Assembly (NCBI RefSeq): GCF_002270355.1
Contig: NZ_NJFZ01000033.1
Span: 54,907-118,906 of the forward strand
Direction: 5' to 3'
Source of the DNA: Flectobacillus sp. BAB-3569
GTDB lineage: Bacteria; Bacteroidota; Bacteroidia; Cytophagales; Spirosomataceae
Length of the DNA: 64,000 nt
The notes beneath the pieces are model-generated. The model did not search any database and had not been told where the DNA came from. It saw only the letters and a program-made list of their open reading frames with translations. How positions within the stretch are numbered: the first letter of the stretch is position 1; the number at the start of each line of letters is the position of its first letter. The translations under genes were made by a program, and so were the position numbers. This document shows, one piece after another, positions 1 to 9,265 of this stretch.

Positions 1-669
1 TGCCAAATAGGCCTGAGCCGCCACTTTATTGGCACGACCCAATTCTGGCTGAGAGCTTGGAAGGTTATCAATGGCAAACTGAAAATCTGCCGCAATTTTA
101 TTCCATGATTCCTCATTACTTAGGTTATTTGAAACCTTTAAGATTTCTTCTGCTGAAGCATTTTCGTCAAAAATGGGAATATTTTTATACAAAAGCTTCA
201 TTGTAAAATAGCTATGTGCACGTAAGAAACGAAGTTCGGCCAAGCGAGTCTTTTTGTTAGGATAGCTAGCTTCGCTAAGTGAGTTTACCGCACGCAATGC
301 CACATTACATCTTGAAATCGACTTAAATAGATTTTGCCAAGTACGAGTTACAAAAGCATTGATAGAAGGCGTAACGAGATTATAATGCTCAATGGCATCG
401 ATTTCGCCAACGTCACCTGTACCGCCACCGCCTTTGTAGGCATCATCGGAGCGTACACTTCCGTAGACCCAGTTACTATAAATCGGTCCAATCATGTCGC
501 CATTGCCGATAGCGGCATAAGCGGCGGTTACTAAGCCTTCCACAGCTGTAGGAGATGTTAAATCAGATGAGGACAGCACACCTTTTGGTGTATAATCAAG
601 GGCATCTTTACACGAGTTCATGGTAAGTAAGCCAGTGACAAATAAGAGGGAAAATATTTTTCTTTTCAT
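1..669 (-). CDS. SusD/RagB-family outer-membrane lipoprotein, C-terminal part beyond window
   Basis: Only the first 223 residues lie in the window; the gene runs off the left edge. The ATG at 669 opens a lipoprotein signal ending in LLTMNSC, so Cys20 would be the lipidated residue. The following sequence (early YTPKGVLSSSDL, later RLAELRFLRAHSYFTM) is typical of the TPR-like SusD fold. SusD proteins sit on the cell surface and form the lid of a SusC transporter, binding glycan. The gene follows a SusC gene by 85 bp in the usual susC-susD order. From the neighbouring GH32, fructokinase and fructose-sensor-like genes I infer a fructan or sucrose ligand; the sequence itself does not show the ligand. 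Confidence 0.93.
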   Translation of the reverse strand, partial: MKRKIFSLLFVTGLLTMNSCKDALDYTPKGVLSSSDLTSPTAVEGLVTAAYAAIGNGDMIGPIYSNWVYGSVRSDDAYKGGGGTGDVGEIDAIEHYNLVTPSINAFVTRTWQNLFKSISRCNVALRAVNSLSEASYPNKKTRLAELRFLRAHSYFTMKLLYKNIPIFDENASAEEILKVSNNLSNEESWNKIAADFQFAIDNLPSSQPELGRANKVAAQAYLA

Positions 670-754
670 GAGTTTTGTAGGGGGATGGGCTATCAGTCTT
701 GAGCTATCAGCTATTTAATTCATAAGCTCATGGCTGAATGCCTATGGCTGAAAA

Positions 755-3700
755 CTAAAACGATGCATTTACACCGAATGTGAATGTTTGTGGAATGGGT
801 ACAGGGTTGATGTCGATACGCTCAGGGTCTGGACCTTGGTAGCTTTTGCTTTTGAACCAGAATAAGTTTTCGCCCATTACGTACACACGTAGCTTTGAGA
901 AAACAGCTTTTGGTGTAAGCGTATAACCCACTTGAACATTACGCATTTTGAAGTACGAAGTATTTACCATAAAATAGTCCGAAGTACGAGTCTCGTTGTT
1001 GTTGTCCTTCAAGGTAAGCGCTGGCACTGTTGTATTGGTGTTTTGAGGTGTCCAAGCATCGAATACACCAGGGCCTACGTTTTCACGGCTACGCATGAGA
1101 TTGTTATAAGTCGTGTACACATCAAAACCTGTACGTCCCGCTATACCCGAACCAAACAAGGACAGGTCAAAGTTTTTGTAAGTCATGTCAAAACGAATAC
1201 CGTATTCCAATGCTGGCAAAGTAGTACCAATCCAAGTGCGGTCAAGGTCGTCGATTTTACCATCATTATTAATATCTACATAGCGAATACGTCCTGGGGC
1301 AGCACCTACTTGCTGTGGCGCAGCATCTACCTCAGCTTGCGACTGGAATAAACCCGCAGTTTTGTATCCAAAAATATCAAATTGTGAATGTCCGATAATA
1401 GTGCTTACTAAGTTACCGGGATAGGCTGGGCGAACTTCTTCAGGTAATTCAGTGATTTTATCTCTAAAATGAGCAAAGTTGGCTGATACATTATACTTCA
1501 AACCGTTGTTTACTTCACCATGATAACCCAATACCAATTCCCAACCCTTGTTTGATTTAGAAGCACCGTTTACTGCTTTGGTTTGACCTTCACCAAGCGT
1601 TGCTGCTACTGGAGGAGTAATTAAAATACCTGTAGTTTGACGAGTAAAGTAGTCGATTGAACCAAAGAATTTATTGTTTAAAAAGGCAAAGTCGACACCT
1701 GCGTTTACTTCGTCTGTAGTTTCCCACTTCAAACCTGCGTTGGCTGCTTGTGTTTGTACAAAGCCCGATGGCAAAGTACCTGTATTAGCTCCAGACAAAG
1801 AGTACGCCGTTCCAATGTTCATGTATTGCTCCCAGAAACCACCTACCAATTGGGCTTGCGTAGTACCATAGCGAGTGTCAAACAAACCAAAACGAGCAAT
1901 ATCTCCAATTTGTTGATTACCTACACGACCAATGCCTGCACGAAGTTTTAGTTCAGAAACAGTATTATTATTTTTCAAGAAATCTTCTTTATCCAATTTC
2001 CAACCCAATGATGCCGCAGGGAAAATACCATAGCGGTTGTCAGTACCAAATCTTGATGAACCGTCACGACGAACTGTCAATGCTGCCAAATATTTATCGC
2101 TGTAAGTATAATCTACACGACCGAATTGTGAGAAAAGGATATTACCTGTTACGTTACCCGTAAGTGTTGTGTTACCAGTACCAGCACTTAAGGTAAAATA
2201 GTCTTCGTTTTGTAAGGCATATCCTTCTTTTTTCAAGAATTGCGTATTGAGTGTTGTTTTGATATATTCTGTACCTAATAAGAATTTGAATTGATGTTTG
2301 TCATTCAAATCCCAGTTATAGCGAAGGGTATTTGACCAAGTTAAACTCAAATATTGGTTTTGGTCAAAGGTCAAACTATTTGTAGTACGGTTAAAAGCTC
2401 CTTCTGAGAATGTTGGCGTAATAATCTTGTTTTGGTAACTAGCGTTATCTGCTCCTAAATTGGTTTTGAAGAACAAGTTTTTGATAGGTTGTACTTCAAT
2501 AAAGATATTACCGAAAGTACTCAAGCGATTAGCATTGTTCCATTTCGCAATATCCTGCATGTGGAGTGGGTTGTTACGGTCAGAATAACCACCACCTGAA
2601 GCACCTGCATACGTCACACCGTCTTTTTGGTACACAGGAATAGTTGGTACCAAACTCACAGCCAAACCTGTAGTAGTTGCACCACCCAAGTCAGTAGCCG
2701 TTAGGGTCTCGTTAGAATTAGCCACGCGAAGGTTTAAGCCAATACGAACTTTATCGTTGAAGGCACGAGTCATGGCGTTGATACTTCCGCTCAAACGGTC
2801 ATAATTGGTAAAACGAAGCATACCAGTGTTTTTTAACTGACCAAAGTTTACCTCCAACGATGACGTTTTATTACCTGTCGAAATGGTAAAGTCGTTGCGA
2901 GTTACTACGCCCATTTTGTACATCACCGACTGCCAATCTGTATCGCCAACAGGTGTGTTTGGGTCGCCGCCCACGAAAGGTTTTGGCGTAACGCTATTGA
3001 GTATAGGATTGCTAAAGTTTTTGTTCCAATCAAAATTATAAATCTCACCATATCCCGAAGCAGGATCTTGTCCATCGTTGATGGATGCTTGCCAAAGGGC
3101 TCTACCGCGGTCAACGGCATTGAGCATTTTGAAGCGCATTGCTTTTTCTGACTGGAAAGAAACACTGCTGTTGAACTGAAACTCTACTTTTCCATTGGTA
3201 TCTCCACCATTTTTTGTCGTTACGATAATTACCCCGTTGGACGCACGAGCACCATAGATAGATTCAGCCGAAGCATCCTTCAATACCTGTACCGATTCGA
3301 TATTGGTTGGGCTAATATTCTGAAAAACTTCTGGACGTGTTGTCGGAATACCGTCGATGATGTACAATGGGTCATTATTGCCCAAGGTATTAGCACCACG
3401 AATCAAAATACGGCTGTTTGAGCCATTAGGCGAGCCATCTTTTTCGATATACAAACCAGCCACACGGCCTTGCAAAGCTTGCATTGGGTTACCAGAACTA
3501 ATATTTTTGAGCGGTTTCATATCTACCACTGCAACCGAGCCTGTGAGGTCCTGCTTGCGTGAAGATGTATAACCTACCACAACAACTTCGTTGAGCTGAT
3601 TGCTAGATTCAAGGGCAATAACCAAACTGCTTTGTGTGCCAATAGTAACTGTTTGTGCGGTATAACCAACATAAGAAACCGTCAAACTTTTGGCTGTTTC

Positions 3701-3901
3701 AGGAACCGTCAACGTAAAATAGCCCTCTGCATTGGTAGAGGCTCCTTTAGTAGTGCCTGTGATTTGGATATTGGCTCCAATGAGCGCTTCTTTGGTGTCG
3801 GCAGCAATGACTTTACCAGAAATACTGCGCTGTTGTGCAAGCGATTGCTGGGAAAGTCCCAACATCGACAAGAGGAAAAAGAGTAATAAATTTTTTCTCA
3901 T
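755..3901 (-). CDS. SusC/RagA-family TonB-linked outer-membrane transporter (fructan locus)
   Basis: This 1048-residue protein is of full SusC length. A signal peptide ends near SLAQQ (residue 24). A carboxypeptidase-regulatory-like beta domain follows (ISGKVIAADTKEALIGANI), then the TonB-box-like region NEVVVVGY, the plug (LQGRVAGLYI, YIIDGIPT, SIYGARASNGVIIVTTK) and a long beta-barrel ending in Phe (TFGVNASF). SusC proteins import oligosaccharides through the outer membrane using TonB energy, with SusD as lid. It lies 99 bp after fructokinase and before SusD on the same strand, so probably in one transcript with symporter and kinase. Fructo-oligosaccharide is the inferred cargo. Confidence 0.95.
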   Translation of the reverse strand: MRKNLLLFFLLSMLGLSQQSLAQQRSISGKVIAADTKEALIGANIQITGTTKGASTNAEGYFTLTVPETAKSLTVSYVGYTAQTVTIGTQSSLVIALESSNQLNEVVVVGYTSSRKQDLTGSVAVVDMKPLKNISSGNPMQALQGRVAGLYIEKDGSPNGSNSRILIRGANTLGNNDPLYIIDGIPTTRPEVFQNISPTNIESVQVLKDASAESIYGARASNGVIIVTTKNGGDTNGKVEFQFNSSVSFQSEKAMRFKMLNAVDRGRALWQASINDGQDPASGYGEIYNFDWNKNFSNPILNSVTPKPFVGGDPNTPVGDTDWQSVMYKMGVVTRNDFTISTGNKTSSLEVNFGQLKNTGMLRFTNYDRLSGSINAMTRAFNDKVRIGLNLRVANSNETLTATDLGGATTTGLAVSLVPTIPVYQKDGVTYAGASGGGYSDRNNPLHMQDIAKWNNANRLSTFGNIFIEVQPIKNLFFKTNLGADNASYQNKIITPTFSEGAFNRTTNSLTFDQNQYLSLTWSNTLRYNWDLNDKHQFKFLLGTEYIKTTLNTQFLKKEGYALQNEDYFTLSAGTGNTTLTGNVTGNILFSQFGRVDYTYSDKYLAALTVRRDGSSRFGTDNRYGIFPAASLGWKLDKEDFLKNNNTVSELKLRAGIGRVGNQQIGDIARFGLFDTRYGTTQAQLVGGFWEQYMNIGTAYSLSGANTGTLPSGFVQTQAANAGLKWETTDEVNAGVDFAFLNNKFFGSIDYFTRQTTGILITPPVAATLGEGQTKAVNGASKSNKGWELVLGYHGEVNNGLKYNVSANFAHFRDKITELPEEVRPAYPGNLVSTIIGHSQFDIFGYKTAGLFQSQAEVDAAPQQVGAAPGRIRYVDINNDGKIDDLDRTWIGTTLPALEYGIRFDMTYKNFDLSLFGSGIAGRTGFDVYTTYNNLMRSRENVGPGVFDAWTPQNTNTTVPALTLKDNNNETRTSDYFMVNTSYFKMRNVQVGYTLTPKAVFSKLRVYVMGENLFWFKSKSYQGPDPERIDINPVPIPQTFTFGVNASF

Positions 3902-3932
3902 TATTTTAGGATTTATTAGTTAAAGATTTTTG

Positions 3933-3960
3933 AGGGACAAAGTGGCAAAGGCACAAAGTC
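3933..3960 (+). repeat. Short relative of the GGCACAAA repeat family
   Basis: The 99-bp spacer between fructokinase and susC contains gggacaaag, tggcaaag and gcacaaag side by side. The same words form the long arrays at 60024-60111 (opposite orientation) and 63829-64000, so this looks like a founder or remnant of that family. Confidence 0.6.
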
Positions 3961-4000
3961 ATCGAGTGTTTCTATGTCGAAGAGATACATTAGTCCTCTA

Positions 4001-4912
4001 TCACATAGTCACATTTATTTTATTGGTTTGCGCCTTTTTCGTTAAACATTTTTCAATACTTTCTTCAGAAATAAATGGCGTAGCACCGTGATGCGTAGCT
4101 ACCAAAGCTCCCACTGCACAGGCTTTTTGTAGGGCATATTCGTAGTTGTCATTTTGTAAAAAACTAGAAAGAAAACTCGCCAAAAATGAATCGCCACTAC
4201 CGATGGTATCACATACCTCTACAGGAAAACCTTCGCTTCGATAATACAAACCTTGATGATAAAGCACTGCACCGTCGGCACCCAGTGTGACACATATTGT
4301 CTTGAGTTGAAAATGTGTCGCTAACCTTGAAATTTGTTCTTCAATAGTATTTTCTACAAAAAACCAAGAGCAGATTTCGGCTAACTCATGATGATTGAGC
4401 TTGACCATATCAGCTTGTGTCATCAGATACGAAAGCGTAGTGGTATCATAATACGGCGGTCGGAGATTCACATCTAGTACTTTGAATTTGGCTACTTGTA
4501 AAAGCTCTTTTAGGGTTTCAAAACTCTGAGGTGAGCGGGCAGATAAACTTCCAAATACCAAACAATCAGCTTGAACAACAGTGTCTAAGGCAAGTGGTTC
4601 AGACTGGATGTAGTCCCATGCCACAGGTTTGACGATTTTGTAAGTCACATTGCTTTTGTCATCCATATTGACTTTTACAACACCTGTCAAATGGGTATTC
4701 CCTTGTTGAATGAGTTGACAGTTAAGTTCTTTACTTTTGACAAATTCGATTAACTCTTTGCCTAGGTCATCGCTCCCGATACGACTGATAATAGATACCT
4801 GATGACCAAAATGTTTGAGGTGAATAGCTACATTCATAGGAGCACCACCAGGGATTTTTCCACTCGGAAGCATATCCCAAAGCATCTCGCCAAAGCATAC
4901 AAATTGTTTCAT
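4001..4912 (-). CDS. PfkB-family fructokinase
   Basis: This 303-residue cytoplasmic sugar kinase of the ribokinase/PfkB family probably phosphorylates fructose to fructose-6-phosphate with ATP. The N-terminal substrate signature FGEMLWDMLPSGKIPGGAP (residues 7-25) is the bacterial fructokinase form. The C-terminal signature DTIGSGDSFLASFL carries the anion hole and catalytic base Asp241. Length is normal. The gene starts 12 bp after the sugar symporter and precedes susC, and a GH32 fructosidase and fructose-sensor-like regulator lie upstream, which favours fructose over other hexoses. Activity on other sugars cannot be excluded from sequence. Confidence 0.92.
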   Translation of the reverse strand: MKQFVCFGEMLWDMLPSGKIPGGAPMNVAIHLKHFGHQVSIISRIGSDDLGKELIEFVKSKELNCQLIQQGNTHLTGVVKVNMDDKSNVTYKIVKPVAWDYIQSEPLALDTVVQADCLVFGSLSARSPQSFETLKELLQVAKFKVLDVNLRPPYYDTTTLSYLMTQADMVKLNHHELAEICSWFFVENTIEEQISRLATHFQLKTICVTLGADGAVLYHQGLYYRSEGFPVEVCDTIGSGDSFLASFLSSFLQNDNYEYALQKACAVGALVATHHGATPFISEESIEKCLTKKAQTNKINVTM

Positions 4913-4924
4913 TTGAAATAGGGT

Positions 4925-6253
4925 TTAATGAGCTAAAACGATTATTTCAGAATTTTCGAGACTCGTTCCTTTGGTTTCAGGCATGATTTTCCAAGCAAAA
5001 AATCCTTGAAGTACCATCATCAGAGCAAAAAAGCTAAAGGTGATGCCTCCGCCGAGGGTTTCGGCCAAATAGGGAAAGGTAAAGGTGATGATGGCTGCCA
5101 GTATCCAGTGGGTGAAACTCCCAATGGCTTGTCCATACGCTCGAACCTCGTTGGGAAATATTTCGGCAATGAATACCCAAATCACAGCGCCTTGCGAAAA
5201 GCCAAAGAATCCAATAAATAAGAAGAGGTAAAAAGGAACCCAAAGGCTATTGCCTCCCAAATAGAAAGACTGTGCCACCAATACTAAGGCTACTACCAAG
5301 CCAATGGAACCCCAACGCATAAGCGCTCGGCGTCCGAATTTATCGATTATGGCAATGCCTAAAAGCGTTGAAAGCAAGTTGACTAAGCCTATTCCTGCCG
5401 ATGATAGGAGAGAGGAGTCTTTGCCCAGTCCCGACATTTCGAAAATGCGGGGAGCAAAATAAATAATAGCATTAATGCCAGAAACTTGATTAAACACCGC
5501 AAATAGTACCGACAAGGTCAGCGGACGACGATAAGCAGGTTGCCAAAGTAGGCTGAATTTGCTTTTGCCTTGTGATTGAGCATTTTCTTGAATTTGGGCT
5601 AAAATTTTATCTGCATTTTGTGCATCGATTGTTTCAAGAATCGTTTTGGCTGTTTGAAAATCCTTTTTTACCAATACCAACCACCGTGGACTTTCAGGAA
5701 TGAGTAGAACCGTAACGATGAATAAGATAGAAGGTAAAGCTTGAATACCGAGCATCCAGCGCCAAGCTTCTGTAAATACTTCGGATAAAAGAAAGTTGGA
5801 TAAATACGCCATTAGGATGCCCAGTACCACATTGAACTGAAACATGGCAACCAATCGACCTCTTTTGCTAGGAGGTGCAATTTCGGAAATATACATAGGG
5901 GCTACCACCGAAGAAATCCCTACGCCCAGCCCGCCTAAAAATCTAAACAACAAGAAGATACTCCAATTGGGCGCAAAAGCAGTACCTAAAGCGGCAACCA
6001 AGTAAAAAATAGCGATTAATAATAAGGTAAAACGACGACCGTATTGTTGTGCAGGAATACCCCCCAACAATGAACCCAATACGGTTCCTATTAAAGCAAT
6101 CGAAACCGTAAGTCCATGCTCAAATACATTGAGGTTCCAGAGGTGTTGGAGGGTTTGTTCTACGCCCGAAATAACTGCAGTGTCGAAGCCAAATAGGAAG
6201 CCTCCTAACGCAGCAGACAACGACCATAATACTAGTTTTAAATTCTGATTCAT
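4925..6253 (-). CDS. Sugar porter family MFS transporter (sugar/H+ symporter)
   Basis: This 442-residue inner-membrane protein has about twelve hydrophobic segments and the sugar-porter hallmarks: GFDTAVISG in helix 1, GRR after helix 2 (QQYGRRF), PESPRWLV after helix 6, FGRRALMRWG after helix 8 and PETKG at the C terminus. Family members (XylE, GalP, FucP-like in role) import monosaccharides with protons. It is followed 12 bp later by fructokinase, so fructose released by GH32 in the periplasm is the likely substrate. A -7-type promoter box lies 26 bp upstream, after the 3' end of the hybrid sensor gene. Confidence 0.93.
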   Translation of the reverse strand: MNQNLKLVLWSLSAALGGFLFGFDTAVISGVEQTLQHLWNLNVFEHGLTVSIALIGTVLGSLLGGIPAQQYGRRFTLLLIAIFYLVAALGTAFAPNWSIFLLFRFLGGLGVGISSVVAPMYISEIAPPSKRGRLVAMFQFNVVLGILMAYLSNFLLSEVFTEAWRWMLGIQALPSILFIVTVLLIPESPRWLVLVKKDFQTAKTILETIDAQNADKILAQIQENAQSQGKSKFSLLWQPAYRRPLTLSVLFAVFNQVSGINAIIYFAPRIFEMSGLGKDSSLLSSAGIGLVNLLSTLLGIAIIDKFGRRALMRWGSIGLVVALVLVAQSFYLGGNSLWVPFYLFLFIGFFGFSQGAVIWVFIAEIFPNEVRAYGQAIGSFTHWILAAIITFTFPYLAETLGGGITFSFFALMMVLQGFFAWKIMPETKGTSLENSEIIVLAH

Positions 6254-6278
6254 GATAGACTGTTGAATTTTGATGAAC

Positions 6279-6286
6279 CAAAATTA
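6279..6286 (-). promoter_or_regulatory. Candidate -7 promoter box for the symporter-fructokinase-susCD transcript
   Basis: On the minus strand this reads TAATTTTG, an exact match to the Bacteroidota -7 consensus TAnnTTTG, with the symporter ATG 26 bp downstream. I see no TTG at the usual -33 distance, which would fit a promoter that needs an activator such as the adjacent hybrid sensor. Confidence 0.5.
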
Positions 6287-6341
6287 GACTAAACTATAGG
6301 CCTTTATTGTCAGTTTTCTTTCAAAGAGTTTTATAATTGAT

Positions 6342-6358
6342 ACATTGGTGTAATGTAT
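6342..6358. promoter_or_regulatory. Candidate regulator site, inverted repeat TACATT-5-AATGTA
   Basis: A perfect inverted repeat of six bases around a five-base spacer lies about 55 bp upstream of the candidate -7 box of the symporter. A related AATGTTACAT word lies at 6425-6434, overlapping the hybrid sensor stop codon. The same AATGTTACAT word occurs twice upstream of the GH32 gene, so both promoters may be bound by the AraC-type output domain of the hybrid sensor. The assignment is inference. Confidence 0.4.
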
Positions 6359-6433
6359 TGATAATTAGATATTTATATTATTTTTTAAAAATAAATTTAT
6401 TGCTTATGTTGCATAGATTCAAATAATGTTACA

Positions 6434-9142
6434 TCAACTATTTCGCCATTCTGATGGCGTTTGCTGGGTCTTTTGCTTGAAGAAAGTCGTGAAGTAACTA
6501 GGGTTGTTAAATCCAAGTTCGTAGGCGATTTCAGAGATGGTTTTATCTGATTCTTTGAGTAGTGCTTTTGCTTTTAGGAGTTTAAAGTCGGCAATATAAT
6601 CTGTTACATTTTTGTTGGTCAAAGCAGAAATTTTTCTAAAGAGTTGTACCCTCGACATTCCCAATTCTCGACTGAGTTTTTCGACCGATAGGGTGCTTTC
6701 TGTGAGGTGTTTTTCTAGTAATAATTCAAACTCTACTAAGAATTTTCGTTCACCTTTTTGGATTTGGCTAGGGTTGGTAATTTCTCCCGAAAATCTTCTA
6801 CGCATTCTGTCACGATTGTCGAGGAGGCCTTTGATTTTTTCTTCCAAAAGTTGTTGATTAAAAGGTTTTGGAATATAAGCATCTGCACCTGCACGAGTTC
6901 CTTCGATTTGGTTCTCGGTTTGGCCTTTGGCTGTCAACAAAATCACAGGAATATGCGAAGAACGAAAATCATTTTTGATTTTTTGTGTCAATGAAAATCC
7001 ATCCATGCCTGGCAGCATCACATCGCTAATAATCAAATCGGGGATATTGCTCAGTATTTCTGTCCAACCTGCTTCGGCAGTTTCTACACTTACGACATTA
7101 TAGAATTGTTGTAATTTTTGTTTCAAGAAAAGTCGTAAATCGGGGTTGTCTTCAATCAAAACAAGCGTATTTTCATGGTGCTCTGCGGCGGGCGTATCCG
7201 CCACTACCGTAGGTTCGATATCTTCTTTGGTATAATGAGGCATCTGAGAAATGCCTTCGGTGTCTTCCGAAACGAGTATTGGTAAAGTTATTTTGAAGGT
7301 TGTCCCTTTGCCTTTCTGAGATTCTACCTCGATTTCACCTTGGTGTAAGGTCAAAAATTCCCTAGAAAGTGCCAAGCCCAAACCTGTTCCCAGCGAAATA
7401 TTTTGATTGCCTCGATAAAACAAATCAAAAGCTCTTTCTTTTTCTTCTTGGGTCATCCCGATACCATTGTCAGCAATCAGAATTTCTAACTTTTCCACAT
7501 TTTTTAATAACGAAATGTGGATAGCACCACCATCGGGCGTGTATTTGAAAGCATTGGATATGATATTGAAAAAGACTTTATCCAACTTTTCGGCATCAAA
7601 CGAAAAAGGCAAGGTTTTGAATGGACAAATAAACTGTAAATCAATTTGTTGACTTTTAGCTTTTACCTGAAAATCGTTGACGATATCTTTGATAAAACTC
7701 ACTAAATCATGTTGTTGACGATTCAATTCCATTTTTCCAGAATCTACTTTTCTTAATTCTAGCAACTGATCGACCAACCTCAAAAGGCGATTAGCATTTT
7801 TCTGAATCAATAAAAAAGCTTGTCTAGTTTCTTTGACATCCAAGGTTTTTCGGTGAAGAATATCTTGCGTTGGTGTCAAAATAAGACTCAGAGGCGTTCG
7901 AAACTCGTGAGAGATATAGGAGTAAAAACGAAGTTTATCTTCAGTAGCTTGTTTGGCCAATAGCGAAATACGTTCTATTTCATTTTTTTGATTCAAAATA
8001 GCCTCATTTTGCTCTGACAAGCGAACATTGGATTCCTGACGGTCTCTGAAAAGGTAAAACAGCACAGCTCCCAGTAGCAATAGTAAAATCAAGAAGAAAA
8101 AGGATAGATACAAAACTGCTTGTTGGGAAGAAAATATCTTGGTCAAATCGTTGATTCGAGTAGCTTGTCGCTCAATATCAGCGTGTTGCTCCTTTAACTT
8201 GTTGAGTTGCGCCAACATGATATTCACATTTTGGCCATCGATAACGCTTGTAAAAAGCTGATTTTCTTTTTCAAAAGCTTGTTTGCGTAATATTTTGGCT
8301 GCAACACGGATAGATTCTTCGCCACCTGTAGGGTACAGAATGGTGGCATTGATGATACCTTTTTTTACCAAATCTAACCCTAGATTATCACCAACCAAAC
8401 CATCTACACCAATGAATTTCACCTTTTTTTCTATACCTAATTCTTTACAAACATGATAGGCGATTAGAGCACATCGGTCGTTATGAGCAAAAATTAAATC
8501 GGTCAAATTGGGATTGGATTTGAGTTTTTGGGTCAGCGCTTCTTTCAAATCCTTATCAGCCCAATCTTTATTCAAATAATCAACATATTGAATACGAGGA
8601 TATTTTTGAATCACTGAATAAAAACCATCATGACGTCCAATGGCAGGAGTTGTTCTTGGGCCAAATCCGATTTCTATTACTCGTCCATGCCCGTTGAGGA
8701 GAATATTGGCATATTCGCCTGCATGCTGGCCTACCACAAAGTTATTTGCCCCGACAAAGGCCGTATATTGGTTCGAAAAAACGTGACGATCGACTACCAG
8801 CACGGGGATTCCTTTTTGATAAGCTTTGGAAATAGCAGGCTCTAGAAACTTACTATCGTTGGGCGATACAATGAGTAAATCCACAGGGAGGTTGATAAGC
8901 TCTTCAATTTGAGCGTATTGTGTTTGGTTATTCCATTTGGAGTCTTTCAAAATCATACTCAGCTCAGGGTAAAAACTGAGTTCTCTGTTCATGCCTTCGA
9001 CCATTTCTTGACGCCAACGGTCGTCCATTCCACATTGTGAAAAACCGATACGAAAATGCTGTTTCTCGTTCGATTGGCAGGCACTACAAATCAAGAGAAT
9101 CAGGACAAAAAGCCAGCAATGGGAAGAAGTATATTTTTTCAT
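6434..9142 (-). CDS. Hybrid two-component system: periplasmic sugar-binding sensor kinase with REC and AraC output
   Basis: This 902-residue single-protein signalling system has domains in this order. Signal/lipobox-like start (LICSAC, Cys22); a LacI/ribose-binding-like periplasmic domain (about 29-310); a transmembrane helix (about 342-365); HisKA with phospho-acceptor His412 (SHEFRTPLSL); HATPase with N box NIISNAFKY, DNGIGM and GTGLGLAL; a receiver with phospho-acceptor Asp707 (DVMLPGMDGF); and a C-terminal AraC helix-turn-helix (about 795-902). The same architecture is known for BT1754 of Bacteroides thetaiotaomicron, which senses fructose through this kind of binding domain. Its place between GH32 and the fructose uptake genes supports the same role here. 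It probably activates the flanking promoters. Confidence 0.93.
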   Translation of the reverse strand: MKKYTSSHCWLFVLILLICSACQSNEKQHFRIGFSQCGMDDRWRQEMVEGMNRELSFYPELSMILKDSKWNNQTQYAQIEELINLPVDLLIVSPNDSKFLEPAISKAYQKGIPVLVVDRHVFSNQYTAFVGANNFVVGQHAGEYANILLNGHGRVIEIGFGPRTTPAIGRHDGFYSVIQKYPRIQYVDYLNKDWADKDLKEALTQKLKSNPNLTDLIFAHNDRCALIAYHVCKELGIEKKVKFIGVDGLVGDNLGLDLVKKGIINATILYPTGGEESIRVAAKILRKQAFEKENQLFTSVIDGQNVNIMLAQLNKLKEQHADIERQATRINDLTKIFSSQQAVLYLSFFFLILLLLLGAVLFYLFRDRQESNVRLSEQNEAILNQKNEIERISLLAKQATEDKLRFYSYISHEFRTPLSLILTPTQDILHRKTLDVKETRQAFLLIQKNANRLLRLVDQLLELRKVDSGKMELNRQQHDLVSFIKDIVNDFQVKAKSQQIDLQFICPFKTLPFSFDAEKLDKVFFNIISNAFKYTPDGGAIHISLLKNVEKLEILIADNGIGMTQEEKERAFDLFYRGNQNISLGTGLGLALSREFLTLHQGEIEVESQKGKGTTFKITLPILVSEDTEGISQMPHYTKEDIEPTVVADTPAAEHHENTLVLIEDNPDLRLFLKQKLQQFYNVVSVETAEAGWTEILSNIPDLIISDVMLPGMDGFSLTQKIKNDFRSSHIPVILLTAKGQTENQIEGTRAGADAYIPKPFNQQLLEEKIKGLLDNRDRMRRRFSGEITNPSQIQKGERKFLVEFELLLEKHLTESTLSVEKLSRELGMSRVQLFRKISALTNKNVTDYIADFKLLKAKALLKESDKTISEIAYELGFNNPSYFTTFFKQKTQQTPSEWRNS

Positions 9143-9265
9143 ATTGATGAAGAAATGCGTTATCCCTAAATGACAAAAAGATAAACAATGTTTGGAAAAA
9201 CACAGCTTATCTTTTTGAGAAAGGGTCAGGTTGAGATGCTTGGAGCTTTAGTTCAGATATTTAAG